A stretch of 64,000 bases of DNA from Palaemon carinicauda. Lineage: Eukaryota > Arthropoda > Malacostraca > Decapoda > Palaemonidae. The notes below the pieces were generated by a model that worked only from the letters and a program-made list of their open reading frames with translations, had not been told where the DNA came from and did not search any database. The first letter of the stretch is position 1. Every line of letters begins with the position of its first letter. Both the position numbers and the translations under genes were made by a program. The DNA lies in assembly GCF_036898095.1 (NCBI RefSeq), contig NC_090759.1, forward strand, positions 27,938,434 through 28,002,433, read 5' to 3'. Shown here piece by piece: positions 27,528 to 36,499 of this stretch.

Positions 27528-29401
27528 AGATTGTACTTGCTGGTCTATAGACACCTTCTCTTTAGACCTTATGATTGCAGCACAGCAAATCCTCTGACCT
27601 TACGCTCTTACAGGATACGTAACAGTTTTCATCAAAGACATTGGTTATTCTATGAGTTTGGGATGTGTATCAAGGCGGATGGTGATCACAACTGGACTTG
27701 AAGCCTTCTCTTGGATCTCGCCCCAATTTAAGGAATGCCATATCTTTTCAGTTATTATTGATGATATATGGGAAATATTTATGTGAATTATGATGATCAT
27801 ATAGCTTCACCCCTGACATTAGAATATATCCTTTAGGGTGGAGTGCCCGACCTTGACTCTTTAAGGACCGGCTACGCAGTTCAGTTTTTACCCATTTTTA
27901 TATTTTGGAGATATTCTTTATATGAAGCTTAATGTTCATATAACCTCCCCCTGGCTATAATTCATATCCTCTGAGATTGAGCGTGTAGCCTAGCCTCTTT
28001 ACGAGCCAGCTACACATTTCAAATATCACCCTCCTTTGATCTAATGCTATTATTTAATGGTAATCGTACAGTATCTCTTAACAGAGACATCTCCCCACTT
28101 CAGGAAGAATATTAGAAGTTTATATCTGAGAAGGAATAAACTACGAATTAAAAAAACAATTTGTATTTTTGTTCTAGCTATATAAACCTGAGTCATTTAT
28201 CAAAGATCCTGGCTCAACCTCCCCGCAAGTCTTTGACCAGGAGAGAGTGAAGAGCGACATGAGTGGGCGCCTTGCGCCGCATGTACTGTGGTCGCTTAGT
28301 CACTGTAGCATTATACAATCAAACCCATTTTCTTTGTATGTCTAGTTGTAGAAAATGAAAGTAGGAGTAACCCATATAAATGACTTGGGTTTGTATAGCT
28401 AGGAAAAATACAAAGTGTATTTAAAATTTCTATTTTTAATCATCTTGAAAGAGGAAGACCATATAAACGTTTTTAGTCTACAAAATGAATTTAACACACT
28501 TTTCATAACATTAGAAACATCAAATATTGTTCATAGTAAAAATTGTACACCATACTGTAATTAGACAAGTTACTCCATCACAGTTTCTGGCTCATAGCCC
28601 CTACATACAAGTAAAGTATAGTAAATGTTTTAAAGGTAAAGGTTAAAACTTTGAATAAACTACTGTTTATTTATTTGCAATGTTTAAGGATTATGCAAAC
28701 ATAGTTGCAATTAATGATAAACATTAATTCGTGATCAATCCTGAATTTATTCATTGACATTAGGCATAGGTTTTTGGCATTGGAAAGGGAAATCAATTGA
28801 TGGAATTTGTTGCTAACCATCTAAATTGTATATAGTTAACTTCTATAAAGTTGTCTAGAAGTCATACCAGTTGGTATATTAGACAATGTATTACACTCAA
28901 GTCTAGGTTGTTCTGTTCATGAATCTATTCTTACATATACTGTATTTTTTTTTAATTTTGGATAATTTAAGAAATTGTATTGCTGTGTTAAAGAAATGAC
29001 TGTATTTTTACTTTTTTCAGTTTTTCCTGAGATTTTTTGGAAATGATGAGGAGCTTATGACAAACCCTTTGCTTATTTCTTTGTGGGACCCTTACAAAGC
29101 ATGCAGTAATCAAGCCTTGTGTGAAAACCTTCAGTTTATGATAACAGGATTTGATCCCTCGAGAGCTGACCAGGTAAACTTTAGTGCACGTATGGAAATA
29201 TTGAAAATATCTGTTACATGGTTTTCTTCAAATGTGAAAGAGGGTTATTGTTTTTATAAAACACCGAGATGTTATTATAAGCCTACAATTTTTAATCATA
29301 TTTATTTCTTCCCCAGACTATGGTCCCCATTATTCTGACACATAACCCTGCTGGATCTTCCACACAAACACTATTCCACTTTGCTCAAGGATTTTCTTCT
29401 G
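8269..29401 (+). CDS. Acid lipase (gastric/lysosomal triacylglycerol lipase family), partial, six exons
   Basis: Exons 8269-8396, 10588-10748, 11261-11375, 15658-15901, 29021-29173 and 29317-29401 all have AG/GT borders and compatible phases. Joined, they give 295 codons without a stop. Family members are secreted or lysosomal alpha/beta-hydrolases that cleave acylglycerols and sterol esters. Visible motifs are the N-terminal 'GYAVETHTV...[11 protein letters not shown]' region (about residues 9-31), [12 protein letters not shown] (76-87, oxyanion region), [11 protein letters not shown] in exon 3, FDEMAKYD at the exon 3/4 join, and the elbow GHSMG with nucleophile Ser166 (codon 15749-15751; most relatives have GHSQG). 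Usual length is about 370-410 residues. The signal peptide and the C-terminal Asp/His exons are missing from the window. Exon 2 carries about 20 extra Ser/Asn-rich residues before the HGL strand. The reading frame is open throughout, so this looks like a functional gene rather than a pseudogene. The exact substrate cannot be told. Confidence 0.9.
9105..9420. repeat. Short dispersed repeat with CCTTCGCC...GGCGAAGG ends
   Basis: It is bounded by CCTTCGCCAACTACGTTGCG and by GGCGAAGGTATGCACTCTAC, which form short inverted ends. The interior has 'GTGAAATTTGGTGGGATGAT'. I recall similar sequence in intergenic repeats of many aquatic animals, but its class cannot be settled here. Non-coding. Confidence 0.45.
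9826..10110 (+). repeat. (ATT)n-associated dispersed repeat, copy
   Basis: ATT array, then AGCCAAGCTACAACCCTAGT and the 'TAGCCCAGAGAGGAAAGG' block. Its distal end contains a local duplication of a roughly 40-bp segment (CAACGTCAAAA..AGATATGTCA at about 10018 and 10053). Confidence 0.72.
10588..10748 (+). CDS. Lipase exon with HGL oxyanion motif
   Basis: The acceptor is TTTATTCACAG and the donor is TTTAG|GTGAGG. One base completes the split Arg codon, 53 codons follow, and one base is left over. [12 protein letters not shown] is the conserved strand and oxyanion segment found in all members of this lipase family. Before it lies an unusually long Ser/Asn-rich segment (about residues 45-68) where relatives normally have only a short linker. 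This may be a lineage-specific surface loop. Confidence 0.88.
11261..11375 (+). CDS. Lipase exon, [11 protein letters not shown] segment
   Basis: The acceptor is TTTTCTACAG and the donor is TTTAG|GTGAGT. Two bases complete an Ala codon begun in the preceding exon, then 37 codons follow and two bases remain. The segment reads [18 protein letters not shown], then YSRKH, then FWKF. This matches the family consensus with GN.RG followed by the FW.FS motif. Confidence 0.9.
14649..14919 (+). repeat. 45-bp minisatellite, six units
   Basis: The unit TTAGTTCTTGTCGCTTAAGA + ATTTTCCTAATTCCGAGGCG + TTCAG repeats six times at 45-bp spacing (first two at 14654 and 14699) with a few substitutions. Because 45 is a multiple of three, it sits in an open frame (14581-14937) reading 15-residue repeats. 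It is inside an intron and has no splice or homology support as coding sequence. Confidence 0.9.
15542..15657 (+). repeat. 56-bp tandem duplication containing the splice acceptor
   Basis: Two copies, 15542-15597 and 15598-15653, differ by a single base (AGAACATT / AGAATATT). Each ends in CATTCTCTTTTTTTGCAG, so the polypyrimidine tract and AG are duplicated. The downstream AG at 15656-15657 is the one that keeps the lipase frame. Confidence 0.9.
15658..15901 (+). CDS. Lipase exon with catalytic serine (GHSMG)
   Basis: The acceptor is CTTTTTTTGCAG and the donor is CAA|GTAAGT. The first base completes Ser (FWKFS) and 81 codons follow, beginning [22 protein letters not shown] at 15743-15757 carries the nucleophile Ser codon at 15749-15751. 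The following LAPVATV and the NDLQ end fit the start of the cap. A 56-bp direct repeat just upstream gives a second, earlier copy of the splice acceptor (ending at 15601). Using that copy would introduce a stop within three codons, so 15657 is the functional acceptor. Confidence 0.92.
18155..18818 (+). repeat. 332-bp tandem duplication
   Basis: TGTCACGCAATTGCAAAGTC starts at 18155 and again at 18487. The following ~330 bp are nearly identical, with small differences near the end (an extra ACATCAA segment in the second copy). It lies in the decayed gag region, and the high similarity shows it is much younger than the element that contains it. Confidence 0.88.
19640..20340 (-). repeat. (AAT)n-tailed dispersed repeat, long inverted copy
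   Basis: It runs in reverse relative to the 7137-7800 copy, with matching blocks including TTTTGGGTCCTTTGACTGGCC and CTTTTCCAACTATGGTTGTT. It ends near a short AAT-like run at about 20325-20339. A (CA)n array occupies the position where the 7137 copy has only GTGTATGTGG. Confidence 0.75.
19789..19866 (+). repeat. (CA)n microsatellite
   Basis: About 39 perfect CA units inside the inverted dispersed repeat. Confidence 0.95.
20413..20443 (+). repeat. (GA)n microsatellite
   Basis: About 15 perfect GA units. The poly-Arg/Glu ORF over it is an artefact. Confidence 0.9.
21589..23379 (+). CDS. LINE ORF1: RNA-binding gag-like protein with CCHC knuckles
   Basis: The open frame extends back to an ATG at 21505, but the ATG at 21589 ([12 protein letters not shown]) is the more natural start and gives 596 residues. 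An RRM-like region (about residues 55-130) is followed by '[14 protein letters not shown]', '[12 protein letters not shown]' and '[15 protein letters not shown]', the paired zinc knuckles usual in ORF1 of I/Jockey elements. A Ser/Pro/Lys-rich tail follows. The protein would coat the element RNA for target-primed reverse transcription. No internal stop is present. ORF2 starts 14 bp downstream in another frame. Confidence 0.85.
   Translation: MDSLRNEPPSPGYADSPPALLTTSANVIRDSSVDDLGTGKDHSTDISKSSNLGNTRKLRILHVTQISIETNYDDLCKAFECYGCIKEIRMKLEAETWDSWISYSSYDEAFSAISNLNNIKINDLNVAAALCDKVPKDLDVYRPADWLEKGADLVMPSQRNPKPPMWLIAESKGVTGNYFKICKLIQKKVGTIAPGDISRFGKNSFLIHAKSSTQSVILSNMKINNDDIKLDVKPHLNFSYGRGVVFNRDLYDFTEEEILAMCPLNVWKVHKVPGTSMIILTFQDADVPFHIIIENERIKVRPFKQKPLQCFNCFKFGHPSKVCKNEKMCSICSKSYHGECALGARCLNCSSNHKSTDKICELYKLEEAALNKSNLEHISVTHAKRLLNKSNTYAKALKSNQPSTANSSKKSILSDKMSNNEVTLSPPEALPRFINTRSLPIAVQPSAAITKSNTNLSQAMSLPDLMEVPLKTNLPDAPVVGKVQKPRIPPSINRKRERPPSLSPPSIRNVKVMTSNKFDVLSVDVSNEPEDGLNKSEIQVEVHHPPQQIDKKNTKKITNVKPNITRPPLKKPTGNNVTLKTSNGKTSSKMSSRNNP
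23394..24248 (+). CDS. LINE ORF2, 5' part: apurinic-type endonuclease
   Basis: It starts [18 protein letters not shown]-endonuclease motifs are WNCQGL, CLQES (Glu), [13 protein letters not shown] (Asp/Asn), CIDLSIAS and TSDHAPI (Asp-His). The domain nicks target DNA for reverse transcription. The frame runs off at 24248 ('QGYSNDD...'). The expected continuation (IPKTT..., then PWWSSEL) is in another frame starting near 24188, so a single small indel at about 24185-24190 separates this piece from the RT part. Confidence 0.88.
   Translation: MQWNCQGLRAKYEELKLLIHEHSPIIVCLQESMLDSNTPSPREYVSYRTPYNQQAGSHGGSLMYIRRDVPQIPMSIRTTLQAVVQIDIGRKYTICSLYLPPNDNILYDDLAEVIQQLPQPFLLLGDMNGRHPLWGDVLANTRGNIISSIVENEDVGLLNTGEPTHFHVQTGTLSCIDLSIASSNCLLDFDWRTLDDWHTSDHAPIIINTNKGPPLQRSPRWNLDKADWVKFCELSEIEGRAELFESVDDAIDLLNGTLHTAGVIQFPKQQGYSNDDQSRGGLQN
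24188..27079 (+). pseudogene. LINE ORF2, 3' part: reverse transcriptase and RNase H (frameshifted from EN)
   Basis: This frame is open from about 24188; its first ATG is at 24287. RT motifs: [23 protein letters not shown] and the catalytic box FVDD (25367-25378, residues 361-364 counted from 24287). RNase H motifs: [10 protein letters not shown] (Asp codon 26264-26266), [11 protein letters not shown] and [21 protein letters not shown]-terminal CxxC...HLLTECP zinc-like motif lies at 26870-26930. RNase H places it with I-type and some Jockey-group elements. Apart from the upstream frameshift it is intact over 930 codons, which points to a recent insertion. Confidence 0.88.
27213..29020 (+). other. 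Distal part of the lipase intron
   Basis: It contains a 49-base poly-T run (27478-27526), two diverged tandem blocks near 27840-28040 sharing 'CTCTTTA.GA.C.GCTAC', and the foldback element at 28148-28438. No coding sequence is seen. Confidence 0.6.
28148..28438. mobile_element. Foldback element with about 60-bp inverted ends
   Basis: The left arm has CAATTTGTATTTTTGTTCTA and 'CTATATAAACCTGAGTCATTTAT'. The right arm carries its reverse complement (ATAAATGACTTGGGTTTGTA, then TAGCTAGGAAAAATACAAAG). Related single arms occur at about 10366-10440 and 63660-63720. It may be a MITE or a leftover terminal repeat of an older DIRS lineage. Confidence 0.6.
29021..29173 (+). CDS. Lipase exon, cap segment with CEN..F...GFDP
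   Basis: The acceptor is CTTTTTTCAG and the donor is GACCAG|GTAAAC, with 51 codons in phase 0. The residues [19 protein letters not shown] match the conserved cap motif (CEN.LF..CGFDP) of gastric and lysosomal acid lipases. The exon is separated from the preceding one by about 13.1 kb of transposon-filled intron. Confidence 0.87.
29317..29401 (+). CDS. Lipase exon, [16 protein letters not shown]
   Basis: The acceptor is CTTCCCCAG and the donor is TCTG|GTGAGT, giving 28 codons plus one base. The residues [17 protein letters not shown] match the family motif (H.PAGTS...H..Q). The next exon must carry the catalytic Asp and, later, the His. I found neither in the remaining 34.6 kb, most of which is transposon DNA. 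Confidence 0.87.
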
Positions 29402-29574
29402 GTGAGTTTATATTTTGGGAAAAAAAATTGGTGAATGGTATTTTCCGTTTTTCTCTTGCTTTTTAAGCAAGAAATTTTAAGTTTGAGCGCTAGGTAAGAA
29501 AAGACCAAAGAGGATGAGGGTAGCAGTGTAGTCTCACAGGATGCAACAAACCACTACTACTACTTCTTTGTCTG

Positions 29575-29915
29575 CATCTTTTCCCACCTTTATGTGGGAT
29601 CGATGTTTCTGGCCAGCGTTCTCCATCCACCTCTGTCCCACACTTCATCACCGGTTAATCCCTTTGATCGTAGGTCATCCTTAATAAAGTCCATCCACCT
29701 TCGCTTTGGTCTCCCTCTCCTTCTCATTCCCTGTACCTCCATTTCCATCACTCTCCTCCCAATACACTGTTCATCTCTTCTCATGACATAATCATACCAC
29801 CTCAGTCTACTTTCTTGTATCTTATCTGATAGTTTTCTAACTCCTGTGGTACCCCTAATTACTTCATTCCGTATCTTATCTCTTCTTGTCATCTCACACA
29901 TCCATCTCAACATTC
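29575..29915 (-). pseudogene. RTE-type LINE fragment, C-terminal end of RT protein
   Basis: A minus-strand frame of 107 codons reads LRWMCEMTRRDKIRNEVI, then LRWYDYVMRRDEQ, then RRRGRPKRRWMDFIKDDL. This is the C-terminal 'LRW.GHV.R...RGRP...W.D' block of RTE-like elements and is also visible in the LINE at 58394-60610. It is truncated and starts 174 bp after the last recognised lipase exon. Confidence 0.8.
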
Positions 29916-30180
29916 ACATCTTTGCCACATCCAGTTTTTTCTCTTCTGTCCTCTTTATTGGCTGGGTTAGGATGCAACAAAACTATTGAGTGTAATCCCT
30001 GATGCCCAACACGGATTATTTAGGTGGAACTCATATTACGGTAGTAAATTTTTAACACAGCACAATCCTCTTGAGAAATACAGTGGTTCTAAAATCGTAT
30101 GTACACTAGTTTTTTTTTTATTATTCCAAGTGCTATTATGATGAAAGTAGCAATCATTATCTATCCCTCATCGTAATCTC

Positions 30181-30900
30181 ATCCACATATGGCACGAGTA
30201 GTTTCTTAGAGTTTCATTTCTAATCCTGCCTTGCCATTCAATTCCCAATATCCTTCTGAGGGCTTTGTTCTCAAATCTACTAAATCTATTGGAGATTGTA
30301 TCATTGTCATACCATGACATGTCCATAGAGTAACATCGATCTCACTAAACTGATTTATAGTCTAATTTTTATATGTAATTTCAGGCGATTTGATTTCCAA
30401 ATTTTACTTAACCTAGCCATTGTCTGATTTGCTTTTTTCAATCTTTCACTAAACTCTAAATACTTAACCCTTTTACCCCCAAAGGACGTACTGGTACGTT
30501 TCACAAAACTCATCCCTTTACCCCCATGGACATATCAGTATGTCCTTGCAAAAAACTGCTATTTAGATTTTTTTTTGCACATTTTTGATAATTTTTTTTG
30601 AGAAACTTCAGGCATTTTCCAAGAGAATGAGACCAACCTGACCTGTCTATGACAAAAATTAAGGCTGTTAGAGGAATTTAAAAAATATACTGCAAAATGT
30701 GCTTGAAAAAAAAAATAACCTCGGGGGGTTAAGGGTTGGAAATTTCCAAATAGCCTGGGGGTAGAAGGGTTAAATAATTCTACCTCATTAATCCTTTCTC
30801 CTTCCAACGCTATCTCAACTTCCATTGCATACTCCTTTCTCATCATCTCTGTCTTTCTTCTATTTATCTTCAGTCCAACCTTGTGTGATATTTCATGCAT
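30181..30900 (-). pseudogene. RTE-type LINE fragment split by a MITE
   Basis: The minus strand carries 'HEISHKVGLKINRRKTEMMR', then 'GERINEVELF', and after the insertion resumes with 'KYLEFS'. Further on it has the 'LRRILGI.WQ'-like remains around 30215-30260. These are the post-FADD thumb motifs of RTE reverse transcriptases. Stops are present. Confidence 0.65.
30464..30773. mobile_element. MITE with TTAA target duplication (piggyBac-like)
   Basis: It is bounded by TTAACCCTTTTACCCCCA at 30464 and its inverted form TGGGGGTAGAAGGGTTAA ending at 30773. TTAA is present at both ends. The 310-bp interior has no ORF. It interrupts the RTE fragment exactly within the F-K-Y-L motif. Confidence 0.8.
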
Positions 30901-30999
30901 TCTGGGAAGCAAGTAATGATAATGCAATTACATTTAACAATAATATCTCGGAAGAGGACCATATTATGACTTGTCTCCCCATATTCCTTAGCCTAAAAT

Positions 31000-32250
31000 G
31001 GTTTATGTATCCCTCATTCAATTCCTTTGTTAATAGGCTAGATCCCTTTGATAGGTCTCCTGCAAAGTGGGTAGTTCTGTTAGTGCACCTCAAGTAGTGC
31101 ACTTTAGGCATTACTTTAAGATCTTTGCTGAGTTCTTTCAGCCCCTAATATGCTCACTTTATAGCCTTCTACTGTATCTTTACTGGTTCCTTTCTTGCAT
31201 CCTACCTCTTTAATCTCTATAATTTTTTAACTTCATATTGCAACTGATGGTTTTCCCCCACTAGCACATAGTTGCCGAATGGCTTCCCAGGCTCAAGTGC
31301 TAGGTCCTACAGTTCAAATTCTTATATCCTATCCCTCTCTTAGTTATAGGTAAAAAAAATTCCCAAGACTAATTTGACTTGCCCTAGGGAGTTTTGAAAA
31401 GGCCTAAAACTTTATTTCTATGAATCTCCTTGCTGTTCATAATCTTTCTCTAAGCTGGTTATATTTTATTGTCTACCCTAAGAATTTAAAATATCCTATT
31501 TTCTTTACTTGAATAGTTGCTTCTAGAGGAGTATTAAAATAATATAGATATCATGGCGGTGCATGGCAATAAGTGCTCGAGGACACCTCGCAGCTCCTGT
31601 CTATAATTGTCTCGTCGACAAGATGTAGTAAAGTACTGCACTCTACCTGCACAACAAATTGAGGATTGAGGCTATTTAATGAGATGTCTTCTGGATGTAT
31701 TATGCTTTCTTTGGATATTTGTTCAAAGGACTTGTTGCTGGGTGATAATTATCCCTATTCTTTGTATCATGTATCAGGGACAGGAGTGTGATTTGAATAA
31801 TTATTGTGTGGAATGTGATTACTTATAGCTCTCTTATGAATTGGTATGATCAGCTTATGGCTGAATTTTTTTTTACCAAGAAGACTCCAAACATAAATCA
31901 GTTAATAGCTGAATTTTTTTACACTGAGAAGATTCCAAACATACAAGGAAATTAATTTTCAGTTCAGGGAAAAGCCAGAGAATGTTAAGCTTCTGGATGA
32001 TGGTGGTATTACTTTACAAAGCTTTCTGGCGTTGATATTGTAGTAAACTTTTCACTGAAATTACTATTTGCTTTGACACTAGATACAAGCTTTGCGCTCT
32101 TTACATAGAAGTACAGTATTATTTCGGTGATAGTGGAAACCAGGCGTTAAAGGTTTTGGGAGTTATAACTACCCTTCGCTAGTTAGCAGGGGGGGCTAGC
32201 ATGGGTAGACCAACCATCCTGCTCACACAAGTACTAGTAAACAACTGCCA
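31000..32250. other. Intron or intergenic DNA, nothing recognised
   Basis: AT-rich, with short ORFs only. No transposon motif or lipase exon was found. Confidence 0.5.
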
Positions 32251-32254
32251 CTGT

Positions 32255-33450
32255 TTATTTCAGCTTGGCATAGTAAAAACAGTTTTTCTCAAGTCGAAAC
32301 CTTTTAACTGGTTTACGATGAAAAGAAACTGGCCTAAACTTTAAGAAGTCCTTTTTTTTTTTTTCAGAGCTACCTTCATTGGGGCTCATGAGTTCCCTGT
32401 GCAAGGCAAGGTAGCAAAATGGTCTGATGGTTGGGCACGTGAAGGGAGCAGACATCCTCCCTAAAGGGTGATTTTTCCTCTCGAGGTTCCAAAGGTCTTC
32501 AACCCATTCATTTATTCGCTCAACTGTTTTGGCCTCTGCATCTGCTCGCTGCAATATTCGCTCTGCTTTGGCAGCCGGGCATGAACAGTTGTTGACAAGG
32601 ACTCCCCGGAGTGACTTGTCGGTAACCCCTTTAGGTGAACCCAGAAACGAGCTTCGGCTATATTTAACAGTCGACACTATGCTGACCTTCAACTTGAACA
32701 AAGCTTGTTGATGGGAAGCAGGGAGCACTGCCCAGAGGTCTGCCTTCAGGTGTTGGACAATTTTCCCTTCCAAGGGATTTTTAACCTCCACCACGTGTGG
32801 GCAATTTTCCTTTCCGAGGGAGAGTTAACCTCCACCAGCCACTCTCCAGCAATCTTCTCACTTGCGAGGAGGATTGCTGACAGCGGCAACAGGGGTTGGT
32901 TGCCTTTCTTGTCTGAGGGAGAGACACTCTTCGCCTGGTTGTCTCTCCCTTGGGGGTATTCCTCCTGTGGGAATTGGATTAATCCATTCCCTGCCCTTGC
33001 TCTTCACCGCAAAGTTCTTAGAAGCTTGGCGATGAATGATTTGGGTGACTGCTTGCAGTTCTTGCTCGTCGCCGCCATACCCTCAGGGTACAAAACGGGT
33101 CTTGTTGCAACTTCCCTTTTGAGTCTTTGCTGCAGATGGTAACGACTGCCAACCTCTTGCTGCCGCCGCCTCTCCCATCGAACTATTGGCTACCCTACGG
33201 GGTAATTGGTTGACCAGGTAGCTCAGAGCCCATCCCATTTTCCAATAAATTGGAGGGGAAAATTTTTATCCTCATGAATAAGTTGATGGTACAACCCATC
33301 TCCCACAGCCTTAATAGCCTTTTAGGAGTGAATGACTCCTCCTGTAGGAGCGAATAACCCCACCCACTAGGCTGCTGGGGGAAGCAGTGAGCACAGACTC
33401 GAGTCTTGCGCGAAAGTCGGGCAGTGTTGTGCAACCATTCACCGAGCACT
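32255..33450 (-). pseudogene. Unclassified degraded ORF, possibly gag-like
   Basis: The minus strand has a 179-codon frame (32255-32794) with 'LPASHQQALFKLKVSIV' and 'CSCPAAKAERILQRADAEA'. Coding-like sequence upstream (to about 33450) is broken by stops. The composition resembles retroelement gag, but I do not recognise the family. It ends abruptly near the poly-T at 32349-32364. Confidence 0.3.
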
Positions 33451-34858
33451 AGCAAAGTGGGTGGACAAGCTCCTTCGCCTGAAGGAGGTCTGCATGCAAT
33501 CTAGGTTGTCCGTTATGTTAATGGTAGAGTTGGATACTTCAGGGGACCGAACCTCGGTCAGTCTCCATACTCAAAGAGGGATACATTGTTCCGTTTATGC
33601 TTTCACCCTCTTCTGACCCTACATCTGATAATGTCAGATTCCTTCGCGAGCTAGCACGCTATCCAAAATATATTGGACGAGTCTTGCGCAGCATGGTGCA
33701 CCTTACACCTAGTGAGTTGGGCGGGCGAGCGTGTCTGCCTGGCGAAGGTGTGCGCATCACTTATGCCCCGTGTAGTGCTCTCTTGGGCGAGTCTTCCCAT
33801 CAAGTCTCACGCACGCATGAAGCATTTTCTAGAATAAAGGGTTCTACTTTGTGAGCGTGTGCTGGGAGACAGATGCACAAAGGTGGACTACACCTTACCT
33901 GGGTGAGCTGAGGAGCGTGCTTGCACAAGCGCCCCTAATTAGCTCTCACTTTGCCAACGCTCTACACGCAGTCGGTCTACTTTGCAAGAGGAACGGTAGG
34001 TTCCTTTGCAAGGGAAGCTAGCTTTCACTTCACAGCCTGATCTCTCGATCAGACATGTGGACGGCAATCATTTCCTTAAAGAAGGCAAACACAAGGAAGG
34101 GTACGAGGTGACATCCGCTTATGCCCTGTTTTTTTTCCTTGGCACTCCACCTAAACGCAAGGAAAATGGCTCATGGAGTTTAATAGGGAACAATCTCGTT
34201 CTCGAGAAATTACCCCTGGCTCCTGGACCCTGTACAAGAGACGCCCCATGGTTCCTAGACCCTGTTCAGGCGGGGAAGCAGGCAGTCTTAAGATCGATCG
34301 GTCATCGTCCGACAGTTTAACCTCTGGGTCTTAGCACCTCGACTCACCGAACACCTTGGTGGCGGTAGATCTAGATCAGAAGAGAGACCTAAGTGGTGGG
34401 TGGAAAAGGTGGGGGGTCACCTGTTGCACCACACAGCATCCAGACTTTGGTCCGAATCCGAGCGACAGTGCTACATAAACCTCCTGGAATGAAGGTAGCC
34501 TTTCTTGCTCACAAACAATTCTACCAGCTATTTCATAGCCCTGATGAGTGTGGTGTCACACACAAACAAGCAAGGAGGTACTTTTATGGCACCTCTGCCA
34601 ATTAGGTGTTAAATCCTTGGAAGGAAGGAGCACAACTCTGTAGCCTTTAAGCCCGTTTAAACCTGGGCAAACAATCTGAGCAAGGGTACTGCGATAGCAG
34701 GCTCAGATTGGCCTCGGAGACAACAGTTAGCCAACAGAGTGTCTTTATGAGACTCGCTGATAATAACTGTTTTGCATTGTCCACAAACTGGAATCTTCGG
34801 GTGTACTGCTTGCCAATACTAGGTACCCAAGCAATCTGACAAGGCGCCTTTCAATATT
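33451..34858. other. GC-richer unannotated stretch
   Basis: It contains coding-like pieces without recognisable motifs (for example around 33597-33854 and 34006-34320). It may be the leader or gag region of the DIRS-like fossil that follows, but nothing in it proves this. Confidence 0.3.
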
Positions 34859-34859
34859 C

Positions 34860-35420
34860 GTGGGACAGGACAGTAGTCTACACATCCCCTCCTTTAGCAT
34901 AGTAAGGAGGCTTCTAAACAAAGTCCGGGCATCGCAATATCACTTGATGACCCTAATAGCTCAGTTGTGGCAACATGCAGCCTTCTGCATTTGCTCACAA
35001 AGGCACCAAGAGGGCTCCTTACACTTAGCGATCTACTGTACTCGGATAACGACGTGAAGACATTCCATCGAGCGAGTCCATCGCTTTTACTTCACGCCAG
35101 TTTATGCAACAACCACTTGAAAAGAAAGGCTTTTGAGACTGGGGACAAAAGAATGGCAGGATACCTCTTAGGAAATATTTGCTTAGTAGACCAGGCAAAG
35201 TGTACCATCCTTTGTGGTTGGTGTCATAGACTGGGTATCGCAACCCCTCATTGCCACTGAAAACTTTGTTCATCACTCGGCTTTAAGCCTTGTTTTAAAC
35301 GTTTTAAACTGAACGGAGTTAGCATTCCCTCCTTAATGAAACGGTCTCTCTTGTATGGAATTCTGAGCACATCTGCCCTTATTCGGGAATCAGGCCACCT
35401 CCTGGGAACATAGCAGAATA
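34860..35420 (+). pseudogene. DIRS-like fossil: end of RT ORF and start of recombinase
   Basis: 'IPSFSIVRRLLNKVRAS' and 'LIAQLW' match the segment after RNase H in DIRS polyproteins (FPP...L..VL.K... then LIAP.WP). Further on, 'GWCHRLGIATPHC' and 'GVSIPSLMKRSLL' fit the N-terminal part of a DIRS tyrosine recombinase. Frames are broken several times. It is probably an old lineage distinct from the elements at 41-55 kb. Confidence 0.45.
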
Positions 35421-36340
35421 TTCAAACAGAGTCCGAGAGAATGTAAAGTCTATGTTGAAATTTTTAAATATTTTTATAGATTTTTTTCACTTGTGCTTCA
35501 GGTTTGTGCAATGCCCTACATCCAGTAGGGTTTAAGTACAGTTTCACCTATCAGGGAGTAAATTGTAAGCCCAATTTTGATTCAGAGAACTGACTGGCAA
35601 GCCTGTTGTCTTGTTCCCCTGATAACTCTTGAAGTGAGAATGTATGGCAAAGCTTTAATAAAGTACAGTACTATAAACTTACTGCTTCAAGTAGTGGATA
35701 GGCAAGGATGAATATATGAAAGTCATTGTTTAATGACTACTAGTTTTGATGTGATACCTACTTTTACAGAGGATAAACCTTTTATGTGAAAAAAGTTGTT
35801 GAGGGTTGTGTGATCGACAGTAATTATTCCCATATAGGGGCTAGAACATATTCTGGGAACGCACTCTGAATTGAAGTGAAGACGATTCTTTGATCTTTTT
35901 CAGCCATTATGAAGTGGAGATGGTAATTGAATAAAAATGGATAATTTTAATAATCAAACCTCAGTCCAGGGAATTTGTGTAGGGAAATGTTAATCATTTG
36001 TGAAATTGATTCATGGTGGGTGATTGGACTGTCCTAAGCTTGCTTAAGGGGTACATACTACTGTATCCAAGACTGGACATAATGTATTGGAATTCTTGGT
36101 ATGCCATTTGCAAAAGAATGCTGTAATTTATGAATATTCTACTGTGAAATCCATTTTGTTAGTATTTAATGGTGGGCATGTTTGTTTTTTGATGATGTGT
36201 AGGTGTCTCCATTCAAGCTGTATTTAGATTCATTGTAATAGTTGATATGGGATAGTTATTTTCAATCTTGATATTTTTCCCCATTTTTTGTTTTCCTCTT
36301 ATTATTAGAAGAAAATTAGTTTATTATATTTCTTTAACAT
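35421..36340. other. AT-rich spacer, nothing recognised
   Basis: No coding sequence or transposon end was identified. Confidence 0.5.
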
Positions 36341-36499
36341 TTTACCAAGGAGGTACACACATTAGAGCTTACACAACAAAGTGGAGCGGTCATTAAGATT
36401 CATTCTGGGCAAAAGGAAGTAATCGCTGTCAAGCTCAGGCGCATGGGTCAAATGTTAGGAGCCAAGTGGTTCCTTCATCCTGTAGTGCCGAAGTCTTTT

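Noticed and set aside
35500..35570. Possible lipase exon after CTTGTGCTTCAG
   Set aside because: The acceptor looks good, but the following residues do not match the lipase C-terminus and a stop appears in every phase-compatible reading.
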